Assembly (NCBI RefSeq): GCF_000003855.2
Contig: NW_003101674.1
Span: 734,734-798,733, forward strand
Length of the DNA stretch: 64,000 bases
DNA from: Blastomyces gilchristii SLH14081
Lineage: Eukaryota > Ascomycota > Eurotiomycetes > Onygenales > Ajellomycetaceae
Direction: 5' to 3'
Below, one piece after another: positions 1 through 11,131 of this stretch. The notes beneath the pieces were generated by a model that saw nothing but the letters and a program-made list of their open reading frames with translations, did no database searches and was not told the origin of the DNA. Made by a program: the position numbers and the translations under genes. Position 1 is the first letter of the stretch, and each line of letters opens with the position of its first letter.

Positions 1-851
1 CATTCTTCTTATTATTTTTTATAATTCACTTTTTATTCTTCTTCTTCTTCTTCTTCTTCTTATCTAAGATAATAATTATTTTAAAATCTCTCTTCACTAT
101 CTTCTCAGAAGAGAGTTCTTACTGCTTTCTCTTAGTTAGATTAATTTATATCTCAAAATCCTGTATTTTCTGATCTGCTGTCTTAGATTCTATCTCAGTG
201 ATAAGTAGATTAATATACTCAGAGAGTAGAGCTGTCTTCTCAATATTCTGAATTATGAAGCACATTCAAGATCTGAATAAGATCTTAATTCTCTTCTTCT
301 CTATTAGCTTCTGCTAATTAATTAGAGAACAGAAGTATTATCAAAAATTATTATCTTTTAATAAATAAAAAACTTATCAGTTTTGACTTCTTTATCTCTC
401 ACTTTAATATCTTCTTAATCTTCTTCTATTACTGCTTATTTATAGTAATACTCTTCTTCTCTCTCTCTCTCTCTATTTTAAACTCAAATTATTCTCAGAA
501 CTTCTTCTGATCTTATTACTATTATATAAGACTCTTCACTGTCTTCTTCTTTAATCTTTTACAGACAGTGTCATCTGTATTATTTCTATACTTAGTTCAG
601 TCTAAATCTATCTGAAGTGTTACTTAAAATTATTATCATTCTACTCTTTTATAAAGTCTCTTCAAGGTATTATAATATATCTTATAATCTGTCTTCTCTT
701 ACTTGAACATTTTCTTCTTCTCTCTCTTTAATCTGTAATAGTACTCATGCATCTTAATGATCTGCAGAATCACAGAATATTTAAAGAGAGATAATATAAT
801 TAGTTTCAGTAAGTATTAAAAAGAGATGAAGATAGAAGAGATAGTCAGAAA

Positions 852-853
852 TA

Positions 854-922
<69 letters not shown>

Positions 923-996
923 TAGTAATAATAATGATAATAGTAATAATAATGATAATAATAATAATGATAATAATAATAATAATAATAATAATG
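852..996. repeat. (AAT)n microsatellite with AATG variants
   Basis: A run of about 48 AAT-type triplets, some changed to AATG or AGT steps. Apparent open frames on both strands here (poly-Ile/Met on plus, poly-Tyr/His on minus) are artefacts of the triplet repeat. Confidence 0.9.
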
Positions 997-1523
997 AAAG
1001 AAGAAGTGCATTGAAATATATTACTAACTTATCAAATATAAAGAGATAAAGAAAATATTAACAGCTTTCAGAGATATATGAAAACAGCTATAATATTATA
1101 TAGTAATATCATCTTCATTTAATACATACAGTGTTAATATTTTTTTGTATACAGTTATTATATAATTTATATCAGAGATATATACAGAAAACAGATCTTT
1201 ATTATTAGAGAGAATAATTACAGCAATTCTCTGTTTTTATATTATAAAGATAAGTTATTCTCATTTCTTTCTTCTCTCTTTTCTCTTCTTCTTCAACTCA
1301 TCACTAAGTTCAAGCTGATATGAAAACTATTAAAACACTCTTAGAAACTCTCAAATTAAAGAGTATAGACTAATTAAATTTTAAATACAGAAGAATTAAA
1401 TTATATTCAATATTATTAATTATTCATTCTCTTCTAATAAAATCATAGTCATATCTTCTCTCTTCTCTCTTAAATGAAACATGATCTGTGAAATGTGAGT
1501 ATTATATCAGATTATAATAATTA

Positions 1524-1583
1524 ACACAGTCTCAGTATATAGAGCTGTATACATGTAGTATATACTGAACTGAGAGACTGTGT
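1524..1583. repeat. Imperfect inverted repeat (foldback)
   Basis: The left arm starts ACACAGTCTCAGTATATA and the right arm reads back as the same sequence with a five-base insertion. The loop is short and centred near 1553. It could be a terminal inverted repeat remnant or a hairpin of a decayed element. It lies just upstream of the first tandem unit. Confidence 0.6.
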
Positions 1584-1650
1584 AAGTTGCAAACTGATAT
1601 CAGTATTTTAGAAAGAGCTGTGTAGTATGAGAAAGCTACAACTCTCAGTC

Positions 1651-2610
1651 ACATGTATAGAGAGTAAATCATTATAGTAAGTGTATATACATTGTATGAA
1701 AGTAATACTTTTTAATAATACTCAGTCTCTGATATTATAAAAATAGAGTCTCTCTGTAAGATCTGTTTTTATCAGAAGTTAGAGAATCTTATATTCTTCA
1801 AGATTATTTTCACACATCTTATCTGTAAAATTGATGAGAGAAATCATTGATTTCAGTATTCTACTCTTAATATTATTCAAGTGATAGCAGAGTTTATTCT
1901 GATCACACTTTTTAAGTATATATTTTCTAAATATTCACATTTATACAGATATATACTGATTATTTATTAGATAATATTAAGATAATAACTCATCACAGCT
2001 ATATTATTCTCACTGTAAGAAATACATAATTGATAATAAATATTGTAAAGACTCTGAGAAGTAAGTATTTTAAAAGTACTACAGCTCTGTGATCTTGATT
2101 TTTTTTATTTTTATTTTTTATTTTTTTCTTTTTCTTTTCTTTTTTTTTCTTTTTCTTTTTTTTTTCATTCTGATTTTTTCTTATTTTTGTTTTATTTTTT
2201 ATTTTTTGTTTTTTTTTTATATTTTATATTTTTTTTATAATTAAAATTATATAAATTATGATCTATGTTCAGAAAAGTAATGATATTTAATAATACTCTT
2301 TATTAAATTTTTAACAAATAAGTACTATGTTATAATATTATGTAAGTGAGAAGTAATTTTATAATCTTATTTAATATCATTCTCAATAATGAAATCAGAA
2401 TGAAAATGTAACTAAGAATTTAAATATATTCTTTATTCAGAACTAGATTTTTATTTAAAAAGTAAATCTGAGATCTTTAATATTTGAAATAATATGATTT
2501 GAGATTAATGTAATAAATACAAATTATAATCAGAAGTAATACTTTTAGATAATATAATAACTATAAAGTTTAATTCTGGTCTCAGACACGGTCATATAAT
2601 CAGTCTAGTT
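1651..2610. repeat. Tandem repeat unit, copy 1
   Basis: This 960-base unit aligns with the next unit (2611-3530) almost without gaps for its first 450 bases, then through a long T-rich tract (about 2097-2231) and a downstream stretch. It ends in a motif containing TCTCAGACACGGTC and CAGTCTAGTT. Differences between the copies are mainly C/T and G/A transitions, as expected if both copies decayed separately after duplication. Confidence 0.8.
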
Positions 2611-3530
2611 ATATATATAGAGAGTAAATCACTGTAATAAGTATATATATATTATATAAAAGTAATACTTTTTAATAATACTTAGTCTTTAATATTATGA
2701 AAATAGAGTCTCTTTATAAGATCTGTTTTTATCAGAAGTTAAGAAATTTTATATTTTTTAAGATTATCTTCATATATTTTATCTATGAAATTAATAAGAG
2801 AAATCATTGATTTTAATATTTTATTCTTGATATTATTTAAGTAATAGCAGAGTTTACTCTGATTATACTTTTTAAATATATATTTTCTAATTATTCACAT
2901 TTATACAAATATATACTAATTATTTATTAGATAATATTAAGATAATAAGTTATTACAGCTGTGTTATTCTCACTATAAGAGATATACAGTTAATAATAAA
3001 TATTATAATAACTTTAAAAAGTAAGTATTTTAGAGATACTATAGCTCTGTAATCTTAATTTTATTTTTTATTTTTTTCTTTTTCTTTTATTTTTTTTCTT
3101 TTTCTTTTTTTTTTCATTGTGATTTTTTCTTGTTTTTATTTTATTTTTTATTTTTTTGTTTTTTTTTTTTTATATTTTATATTTTTTTTATAATTAAAAT
3201 TATATAAATTATAATTTATATTCAGAAAAGTAATAATATTTAATAATACTCTCTATTAAATTTTTAATAAATAAGTACTATATTATAATATTATATAAGT
3301 GAGAAATAATGAGATTAGAATAAAAATATAACTAAGAATTTAAATATATTCTTTATTTAAGATTAGATTTTTATTTAAAAAGAGAATCTGAAATCTTTAA
3401 TATTTAAAATAATATAATTTAAAATTAGTGTAATAAATATAAATTATACTTAGAAGTAATACTTTTAAATAATATAATAACTATAAAGTTTAATTCTAAT
3501 CTCAGACATAGTTATACAGTCAGTCTAATA
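2611..3530. repeat. Tandem repeat unit, copy 2
   Basis: Second copy of the unit at 1651-2610, directly abutting it. It is more degraded: many sites that read C or G in copy 1 read T or A here, and the terminal motif has lost its CpG (CAGACATAG). It lacks a segment of roughly 30 bases present near 2355-2390 of copy 1. Confidence 0.8.
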
Positions 3531-4107
3531 CAGATCTTACTTAAAGATAACTTTATATAATTCTTAAGAAAGACTCTGAGAGATAGTAGTTAATAAGCAG
3601 AGAGTTAATTTTAATCTCTAGTTAATTATTATATTATTATATATAGACTGACTGCTAAGATTATAAATTTTACATTTAATTTCATTTAATCTAATTTCAG
3701 ACATTTTTTAATGTAAATTCTACTGAGAGTAATTATTAAAAAAACATGTAAAGTAACTATTTATCAGATCTTAAAATAAAATCATGACTTAGAAAAAATA
3801 AGAAAGTGATCTCATTTAATCTTATTTAATCTCATTCTTAGTATAAAGTTACTATTTTAAACATTTTAAGATTTTTTTTAAACTATTTTTAATTTTTTAA
3901 AAAGTAATGATTTTTGACAACACTTAAATAAGATTTAAAGTCATTTAAAATAATAAAATGAATTTAAATTGAGAAGTGAATATCATGATCTCATTTGAAA
4001 AATGTGACAAGAGTAGACAGTAAGTCTCACTGAGACAGTATAAGACTACTATCTAATCTTAAAACTGTGTAATGAAATCAATCAAATTGGTAATAAGATC
4101 ATCAAAT

Positions 4108-4157
4108 ATTCTGGTCCTGGTCTCAGACACGGTCACACGGTCAGTCTAGTTATATGA
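4108..4157. repeat. Third copy of the unit-end motif at the edge of the AT-rich block
   Basis: A roughly 45-base sequence matching the ends of both tandem units (about 2574-2610 and 3494-3526). It contains GGTCTCAGACACGGTC followed by CACGGTCAGTCTAG and is the least mutated copy, with two CpGs. The sequence before it is not the tandem unit, so only the end motif is shared. It marks the border between decayed repeat and gene-bearing DNA and may be an element terminus. Confidence 0.65.
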
Positions 4158-4846
4158 GATATTTTGTATTTTGTATCTCAAACAATAACCAACTACACTA
4201 AAACTGAGATGAAGTAAAAGTAATAAATAATAATAATAAATCAAACAAGCAAGGCTAAAATAGACATGAGGGCATCTATATCATGATATTTGTGAAATCT
4301 TTTCATTTCTCTCTCTCTCACACACAAGGAAAGGGAGTGAGAAAAAAGAAAAAAGAAAAAAGAGAAGCACAGAAACATCCCAGAAACTCGTATGTACAAA
4401 AAAAAAGGGGGGGGGAAGTAAGAGGAAGAAAACAAGCCACATCAGATGCGATTGCGGAACGCCAAAGTTTTTAAGGAAGACAAAAATTAAGTGAGAAACG
4501 GCAGCGATACTCTCAGACGGAATGGAATAGAGGAGAGTAATATAGAGAATAAAGCATAAGGGGAATATAGGGGAAAGAAATATGGGAATCGGTCTAGGCC
4601 TGGGCCTGGGCAGAGGGAAACGGTAGTAATTTCAATGGCAAGCGATAGAGGTATAAAGTAGATATAACAGCGACAAAAAGAAACTAAACAGACACAAAGA
4701 CGATCCGGTCTTCCCATCATTTTACGTATAGCCAAGCGTGGAGCGGTTGCTTTAATCGAGGGCTTTGTATCTTGTAGCGACAGAGAAACGCAAATTCATA
4801 GAAAAAGAAAGAAAAAAACAAGGCCATAGTTCCTCGTCTTTGCTTT
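4158..4846. other. Transition region, no gene
   Basis: Composition rises gradually to normal GC. There are short purine-rich runs (about 4330-4430) and no convincing open frame. The 3' untranslated region of the minus-strand gene ending at 4847 probably lies here. Confidence 0.6.
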
Positions 4847-5395
4847 TCATGATCCTGCCTGCATCTTGAGGGCCTCCTTTTCTTCATCTATCGGAGTGCG
4901 CTTGCGCATAATAGCGTCCTGACTGGACATTCTCCGCCCTAGCGCACGCTCGACCTTCGCACCCAATGCGAGTTTGTTGAGGTTATCTGTTTTCTCCGGG
5001 GTTGGTACGAATCGCTGTTTGGTGAGAGGTTTGTTCTCAAGGCGTTCTAGGCCGGCACCTAGTTCTTTAATTTCGGCCAGACGGCTATCGCCAGTCATTG
5101 TGCTCGAGACGGTGTGGTCAGATAGGGCGAGGGAACCTGTCGCGCTGATTGTGGAGAAACGTTGAGAGTTTCGCTGTGAGGAGACCTGCTTTCGCCGCGG
5201 GGCGTTGGGTGACAACTCAGTATTGCTATTCTTGCTCTGGGAGAGCTTTAAATCGCGCGACGTCGAGGTAGCGGAGAAGAAGGAGATTTTAAAAGGTCTG
5301 AGGGAGTGGGTATTACGGAAAAGAGAGAATTGGAAAAACCATACAGAAGGAGCCATTATTGGCCTTTGAGAATCAAGAGACTGTTGTCGAGCCAT
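4847..5395 (-). CDS. Conserved small hypothetical protein
   Basis: A single 182-codon open frame from an ATG at 5395 to TGA at 4847. I do not recognise a named domain. The N-terminal half (residues 1-100) is Ser/Thr/Arg-rich and looks disordered. The C-terminal 80 residues are charged and probably helical, with the block LALGAKVERALGRRM near residues 142-156, which looks like the conserved core. A later in-frame Met (MTGDSRLAEI, near residue 99) would give a compact protein of about 84 residues if the first part is non-coding. No signal peptide or membrane segment is evident. It is the first gene beside the AT-rich block. Coding status is fairly likely from codon pattern and charge distribution, but function is unknown. 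Confidence 0.6.
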   Translation of the reverse strand: MARQQSLDSQRPIMAPSVWFFQFSLFRNTHSLRPFKISFFSATSTSRDLKLSQSKNSNTELSPNAPRRKQVSSQRNSQRFSTISATGSLALSDHTVSSTMTGDSRLAEIKELGAGLERLENKPLTKQRFVPTPEKTDNLNKLALGAKVERALGRRMSSQDAIMRKRTPIDEEKEALKMQAGS

Positions 5396-5849
5396 GAGGA
5401 AACGAGGAGTCTCTAGAGGAGAGGAGTGAGGTCAGTCGGGAAAACCCTTGTTAATATAATAGGAAGGGTTCTTACGCGGACCCTAGAAAATCTATATGGA
5501 TCTGTGAATAGGGTCGAGATAAAGAGTACAAGGACAAATCAATTTGCCTGTTTTTATTTTAGAGGACTTCTTTTTTTCAAGGTTGCGTTGCCCCGGATGA
5601 TCGAGGTCAGGGTTGAGATCTGGTATCACAAAGTTAGCACAGTCGGATGGGCTTTTTCCACTCCAATCAGTGGAAGGCTGAAATATGGGATAGCCAGTTG
5701 AGAAGCTAAATAACAGAATATCCGGGAGAGAGGAAGCCTCCAGGTATGAGCCGTGAGCCATGAGATAAATGCCGGCCTAATGGGGATCAACCTTGCAGTT
5801 GCTGATCGGCGGGGAGAGAGAGCACATCAAGGCGCAAAGGCGTCATTTC

Positions 5850-6272
5850 TTATTGTAATTGTTTGAGAGCGAGAATGGGGGGAAGAGTTTGACTGACTTT
5901 ACGGGGTTGACAATGGAAATCGACGATGGCTGGAGCACGAGGGAGATGATCTTCGCAACTCGCATAAAGGCTCCGTGTAGAATAGAACTTGTCAGATATT
6001 CCGGAAAGAGGAATATTGGCGTGAGCGGTGGGCGTGGATGCGGATGCGGATGCGGATGGGGACGTGGACTTGGGATGAGTAGGTGAAGATGGTGGAGAGA
6101 AGAAGCCGAAGACGACGCTGGCTGGCAGGTTGGAAGCAGGTTGGGTTGGCGAACAGCAACAATGATGGGACAGAGCGTCGTATCGTTGTTTGCGTATGGC
6201 CGTGACGGAACAGCGGCGCCCATCTGGTAATTTTCTGGGCAGGAACTCATCAAGGAAGTCAATTGCCCTCAT
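5850..6272 (-). CDS. Doubtful ORF, 140 codons
   Basis: An ATG-started frame from 6272 to 5850. The first 35 residues look protein-like (MRAIDFLDEF...), then it becomes low-complexity Ser/Ala/Pro/Thr across a GGATGC repeat. A second minus-strand frame of almost the same extent (6262-5843) also stays open, which suggests repeat-driven openness rather than selection. I recognise no domain. Listed only because it is the longest ATG frame in this gap. Confidence 0.2.
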   Translation of the reverse strand: MRAIDFLDEFLPRKLPDGRRCSVTAIRKQRYDALSHHCCCSPTQPASNLPASVVFGFFSPPSSPTHPKSTSPSASASASTPTAHANIPLSGISDKFYSTRSLYASCEDHLPRAPAIVDFHCQPRKVSQTLPPILALKQLQ

Positions 6273-8153
6273 GATAACTCCGTAATCATCAGCTAGAAGG
6301 CGCCTAACTACCAGAATAGAAATACAACTCTAAACCCTTCAGTGACTATGCCCATCCGCATTCTCAAAGTTGCTGCTCATGAACCCACTAGTATTTCTCT
6401 GAGTACCTAGGTACGGTACTTATTAGTAGTACAATGTATGTACAGTACATCCGTACCCGAGCACTGAATGGGGTTGTTGACAAGAACCACCCATCGTGTT
6501 ACGCAATGCCATTCCATGCTATTTTCTTCTTCCACGGTCGTTTCCATGCTCTGGGGTTCTCGTCCCCGCTCCCACCCTGGCCGTGGCCGTGGTCGTGGTC
6601 GTGGTACATGTACAATCGGCTACAACAAGATGAGAAGTTCTTCGGTAACTAGGGGATCATATGCAAGGGGCCTGGGATGTCACATTTTGTGGCAAGTTCT
6701 GCATGCCTAGACGTGTTTCTTTCCGTTCCCACATGATTATTCATTTCGACCAGCTGACTATTCATGGGAATAAATCTGTAGGCTACTGGGGCAAAAGAGC
6801 TCAGTCACCACCAGCGCACTGCTGGTAGAATTTGCCGTATTATAGTTGTATGTAAGGCATTTGAAAATGGCCCGCACACAGCCCCCTGAGCCTTGGGCCG
6901 AAAGGTTTCGTCAATTATTAGATTTGTCGCGTTAAAAAATATCTCAGCCATGGTATAAGATCCCTCAGACCCTCCATTTATTCTACACTACAGGTCTTGA
7001 GTGGGAAAGCCGTGTAGTTCGTGCTGAATATTATTCTTCTTGTGATGCTTCAAACCTTCCTTCCAATGTTCTTCCAACGAAAACCTTTTCCCCTTGTTTT
7101 TTATTCTTGCCTAGGTACGACCCGACCCGCCCGTCAACCAAGCAGCAGCAACAGTGGCTGCCCTGCTCTCGCCTAGCCCAGTCCTGCCACGTGTGTGATT
7201 AGCCTCCAGGGTGGGCGATTAGTAAGTTGCCTAGGTAATAATGCCCAGTCATTTACCCCATTGTGTCGAGACCCCAGAAGGGGTCAAAAGGGAGATAGAC
7301 AGCCTGAGCAGGAATCAAAACGGCTTCTTCTTCCTCACCCCTTGACAAAAACGAATAAGGGGGAGGTAACAACCGGCAGAGAGGAAAGGGTCGAGGGAGA
7401 GACATTGAATAAAACTAAAGATATCTCGATTTCTTTCATCTTTCGCTTCCCTTCCATGTTCCACCCCCCCTTCCCTCCTATGACCAAATACATCTGTCGA
7501 GGTGCGGTTACAATTGTTTCAATTGCAGGAAAGGTAACCCTGTCTCCTCTGCCGCGTCCACCACGCAGCTGCTGACGTTTGCTATGATATCATAATATCA
7601 ACAGAATGACCGCATAATGCATAAATCACTCCAACTCTTTCACTCCTGCGTTCGACTGAATTTAGATATTACTCCAGGCTATGGTGTGTTGCACATTGAT
7701 GACGGTGTAATGTGTCAAATCATATTTACTATCACACAGCTGTGTCTTCCTTCCATTCAGCTTCTCTGCGTCTGCAACCAGCAGCATGAACAATATAGTA
7801 AATTGACGGTTAGGATAAATGTTAACCAGCACTTAACTATGAGATAGTTACTTAGATTGAATGGTCTTGTCTTCTCCCTCCTCGTTATTTTCTTCTATAC
7901 GTGGGAGCAGCTCAACCCAATGTGGATAATGGTTGAAATTGTGAATAGATCCGAGTGTAATAAGCCATCTTTATCCGGTGTAATTTCTATACATAATTCT
8001 TGGACTATGTTATTTGTAGTTTCTATTGATTTGATGCGTTGAAAGGGCCTTGTTTTGTGATCGCGAACGTGTTAGAGCATACCATGTTTCGGAGTGCAGC
8101 AAAACAAACTAAAGCATCAACTAATTATCTGATTTTGTATTTGAAATTCAATT

Positions 8154-8154
<1 letters not shown>

Positions 8155-8199
<45 letters not shown>
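8155..8199. repeat. 45-base poly-T run
   Basis: Uninterrupted T from 8155 to 8199, unusually long for this region outside the AT-rich block. It could be an old poly-A tail of a minus-strand retro-insertion, or simple slippage. The exact length may be an assembly estimate. Confidence 0.8.
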
Positions 8200-8889
8200 C
8201 ATCCTCCCCAAATTTCTCAGATCTTGATCAAAACATCGAAGTGAAGATCTGCAAGTCAGAATGGAAATTGACCTGTAGGTTGATTCAAATTGAAAGAATC
8301 TACTGCTTTAAAACGTAAGACAATGGTTCTTAATGCTCGCCTTAGTAACGATTATATTCATATATGGGTATAAAGGTGGACCATGGCTATGTGGTGAGGG
8401 AAGCTCCTCCATTAACTACTAGTGGAATTGAAGTGGAAGAAAAGTGGAAAAAATTAATAGATGAAGCCAGGGCTACATATAGCTAAGCCTATAGTAATTT
8501 TTTGTAAGTTGTTATGGTTGGATGAATCAAGGACTGACAGTAGAGTAGAGTAGGCCATCTCCAACCCAGATCAAATCTTATCGATCTTATCACCCTTCAT
8601 TCTCAACAAACCTTCCCTATTCCAGTTAGTTGCCTTTTGCTCTCCTCCGCCACCCGTCATCTTCCAAGCTTCCCATTTTCAACCCCACCATTTCCTCAGG
8701 TCCGCTGCCTGGGAAACAATCAAATGCTTTTGGGATATTTAGTCTGGATTTAACTTCTACATACATATATATTTATCTGCATCATTTACCCATCCCACGG
8801 CCTATCTTATTAACCCCAGCAATCAATTGAACGAATCCATCTGAGCCCGATATCTGCCCCGCCTGCCGCGAACAACCTCCGCCCGCACA

Positions 8890-11004
8890 ATGCCAAAACC
8901 GAAAACACTACTAAAGGAAGCGAAGACGAAAAGGAAAACAAGGAATACTGTTCGTATAATATTAAGAACATTCATCTACGCACCCATTTTGCAAATTTCC
9001 ATTTTGAGTTTATTCCTCTATTTGCTCTCGCACTTGTTTGAAATGTCCAGTTCCGCATACGTTCCCCTTCATATTTTAGATATAAATCCCAGTTAAATCC
9101 CACTACATTCACGGCAACAAGATCAACATTCCCCCACCCCAGTTGGAATCCCCCTTGTCGCTATTCCTTTTACCTCTACTCCCCTACTCTTCTCCCCATT
9201 TCGATGTCGGTTCCGATGAATTAAAATTCCCTCTCACTCACCACCCCACGCTCAATTCCCAGGAGCCTGAAAGCGCAGACGAATACCTTGCTAGTAAGTT
9301 ATACTTCCATTGATTGCCATTGCCATTGCCATTAGCACTTACTATCCTCCGGCACGGGGCGGGCAACAAGATGTATCCAGCATCGAAATAAAGCAACTAA
9401 CAAAATAACCTGTCCCAGCTGGCGTCGAACTAGAAGAAGCCGGGGAAAAATGGCGAGCCGGAGATGCCGTCAAGTCCATGCGGTTTTTCATGCGTGCCAT
9501 TGAAATGTACGATACGGGTCTGAGGAGGTTTCCGAATTCGTTTGATTTGGCATACAATAAGTACGTAGTATAAACCCCATCTTTTCCGCGATTGAAGGGA
9601 CAGATGAAAGATTGGTGTTCTTTTCGGTATATTTGATTGATTAGATCTGTTTCCTAACTCTCCTGCACGGCTTATTCTAAATATAGGGCACGGATACAAT
9701 ACGAAATAACCCAGCATCCAAAACTAGCAACCCAACTCCCCGCCCCAGCTGTCGAAATCCTCCACATCGCGCTCAAGTCCCACAGACACGCCCTAACCCT
9801 CCAACAAGACAATGCGGAAATCCTCTTCAACACCGCGCAGGTATTGACGAGCTTAGCAGAGGCGATTATAGATGGGAGACGGGCCACCGAGAACCATACG
9901 CAGGAAGCCTCGAGATATTTGCAGGAGGCGTTGGATCTTTTCCAGCGATGTCTAGGTGTACAGGAGCTGCGGTTTACGGAAGGACAGCATCAGCATGCTA
10001 TGGCGAAGTCCAGAGCCTTTGATCGCGATGAGCAGCAAGCAAATTTGGAAACAGACCGGGCGATGGAGGGCGCTGAAGCTGGAACTGGAACTGGAATAGG
10101 AGCTACGGAACCCACACAGTCGGAACAGTGGGCTACAGTCATCGAACCGGTAACCAAGGATACGCTTGTTGACACCGCTGTGGCGCAGTTGGAAACATTG
10201 GCCACGTTTTGCGGGTTACTTACGTTTGATCCTGGCAGTACTCTTGCGTGGGTCGAGGAGTATTCTGCGGTGCTGCTAAAGGAGAAAATCGCGGCGTACG
10301 TTGAGGGAACAGACAGGCAGAACGAGGTAGCGCTCGCGCGCGCCAAGTTCATTTCAACGTTGGCGGAAGTCTCGTTCCGGAGTGGGAGGATTGATTTTGA
10401 CACGTACAAGAACGAAGTGAGCGCGGCGTTTGGAGATGTGAAGGATTTGCCGGGAAATCCGGGGGCGCTTTGCAGCCAAGCAGAGTCGCTGGTGGCGTTC
10501 AACTCTACCATGGCAGATTGCGACCAGCCGGACAACGAGGAAGCGTTGAATAGGCTGTTGACGCTACGATGGCAAGCGCTATCGTCCGCTCTAGATTCCC
10601 TTACCGCAGCAACAAAGCTTCCCGAGGCCCAAAATTTGCCCAAGATCCACCTTGCGCGAGGAGACGTTGAGATGTATCGGTGGCGCTTGGGTGGGCAGCC
10701 TTGGAGCTATAAGATATCGCATGAGAATGCCTCGACACTCCTGAAGAATGCGCAGACATATTATCGCGGAGCAGCTGCTCTTGCCGGGAGGGATGGATTA
10801 ACAGAACAGTGTCAAGAAGGGACAGCGAAAGAAGCATTTGCCTTTGCTCTCGCGGGCGACATGCAGAAAATGGAAGAATTGATAGCCAGCTCGGAAAAGG
10901 AATTGAGGCAGATAGCGGAGGATATGGTTGACGATGGGCTGGTCTCGGCGGAGGATATGGATGGACTTTTCCGGAAAGTTGACCCGGACGAGATCGTGTT
11001 CTGA
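8890..11004 (+). CDS. TPR-like helical repeat protein
   Basis: Exons I can place well are 9263-9293, 9419-9560 and 9687-11004 (stop TGA), joined in frame by introns 9294-9418 and 9561-9686. The product contains repeated helical blocks typical of tetratricopeptide proteins: EEAGEKWRAGDAVKSMRFFM, then a run ending FNTAQVLTSLAEAI, and later DVEMYRWRLGGQPWSY. A Gly/Thr-rich linker lies near the middle and an acidic tail closes the protein. The first exon is uncertain. An ATG at 8890 opens a basic MPKPKTLLKEAKTKRKTR segment that looks like the true N-terminus. It would join the pyrimidine-preceded acceptor at 9262, perhaps from a donor at 8950, but that donor is weak. Such proteins act as chaperones or scaffolds, and I cannot assign a partner. 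It is convergent with Nnf1, 127 bp away. Confidence 0.75.
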
Positions 11005-11131
11005 GATCTGTACATACGTACAAGCCCGGCGCTATGCCCTGTAATTTTAAGATCCCGAGTTGGTAACCCCACACATGACATACACTCGCTATCGAACCAC
11101 ACAAGTTCCCGTTGTAAATACAAAAACATAA

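Larger units (their letters stand above)
1..4157. repeat. AT-rich, CpG-free decayed repeat block
   Basis: This stretch is extremely AT-rich, full of T and TAA runs, and holds no plausible gene. I see only three CpG dinucleotides in it, at 2589, 4130 and 4138, all inside copies of one short motif. CC and GG are also rare, while CT and CA remain. Composition changes abruptly to gene-like sequence after 4157. Loss of CpG in repeats is known from Onygenales, and C-to-T decay of repeats is the mark of repeat-induced point mutation (RIP) in ascomycetes. I infer an AT-rich isochore made of mutated transposon remains. The original element cannot be named because no protein domain survives. Confidence 0.85.
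5396..8889. other. Gene-poor intergenic region
   Basis: About 3.5 kb with no gene I can support. It holds short imperfect repeats (GGATGC near 6035-6058, CCGTGG near 6580-6605), a 12-bp palindrome GTACCTAGGTAC at 6403-6414, two further CCTAGGTA sites (7110 and 7230), and a 45-base T run at 8155-8199. Pyrimidine-rich sequence at 8560-8880 probably belongs to the promoter and leader of the next gene. Confidence 0.6.

Noticed and set aside
781..1014. Poly-Tyr/His and poly-Ile/Met open frames on both strands
   Set aside because: Both are translations of an (AAT)n microsatellite in decayed repeat DNA.
1651..3530. Pair of long terminal repeats of a retrotransposon
   Set aside because: The copies abut each other with no internal region and lack TG...CA ends, so tandem duplication is the simpler reading.
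5843..6262. 139-codon His/Pro-rich minus frame
   Set aside because: Generated by a GGATGC repeat; overlaps another open frame of the same extent, so openness is not evidence of coding.
9990..10643. 217-codon minus-strand frame opposite the TPR gene
   Set aside because: Antisense shadow; the plus frame has coherent helical repeats.
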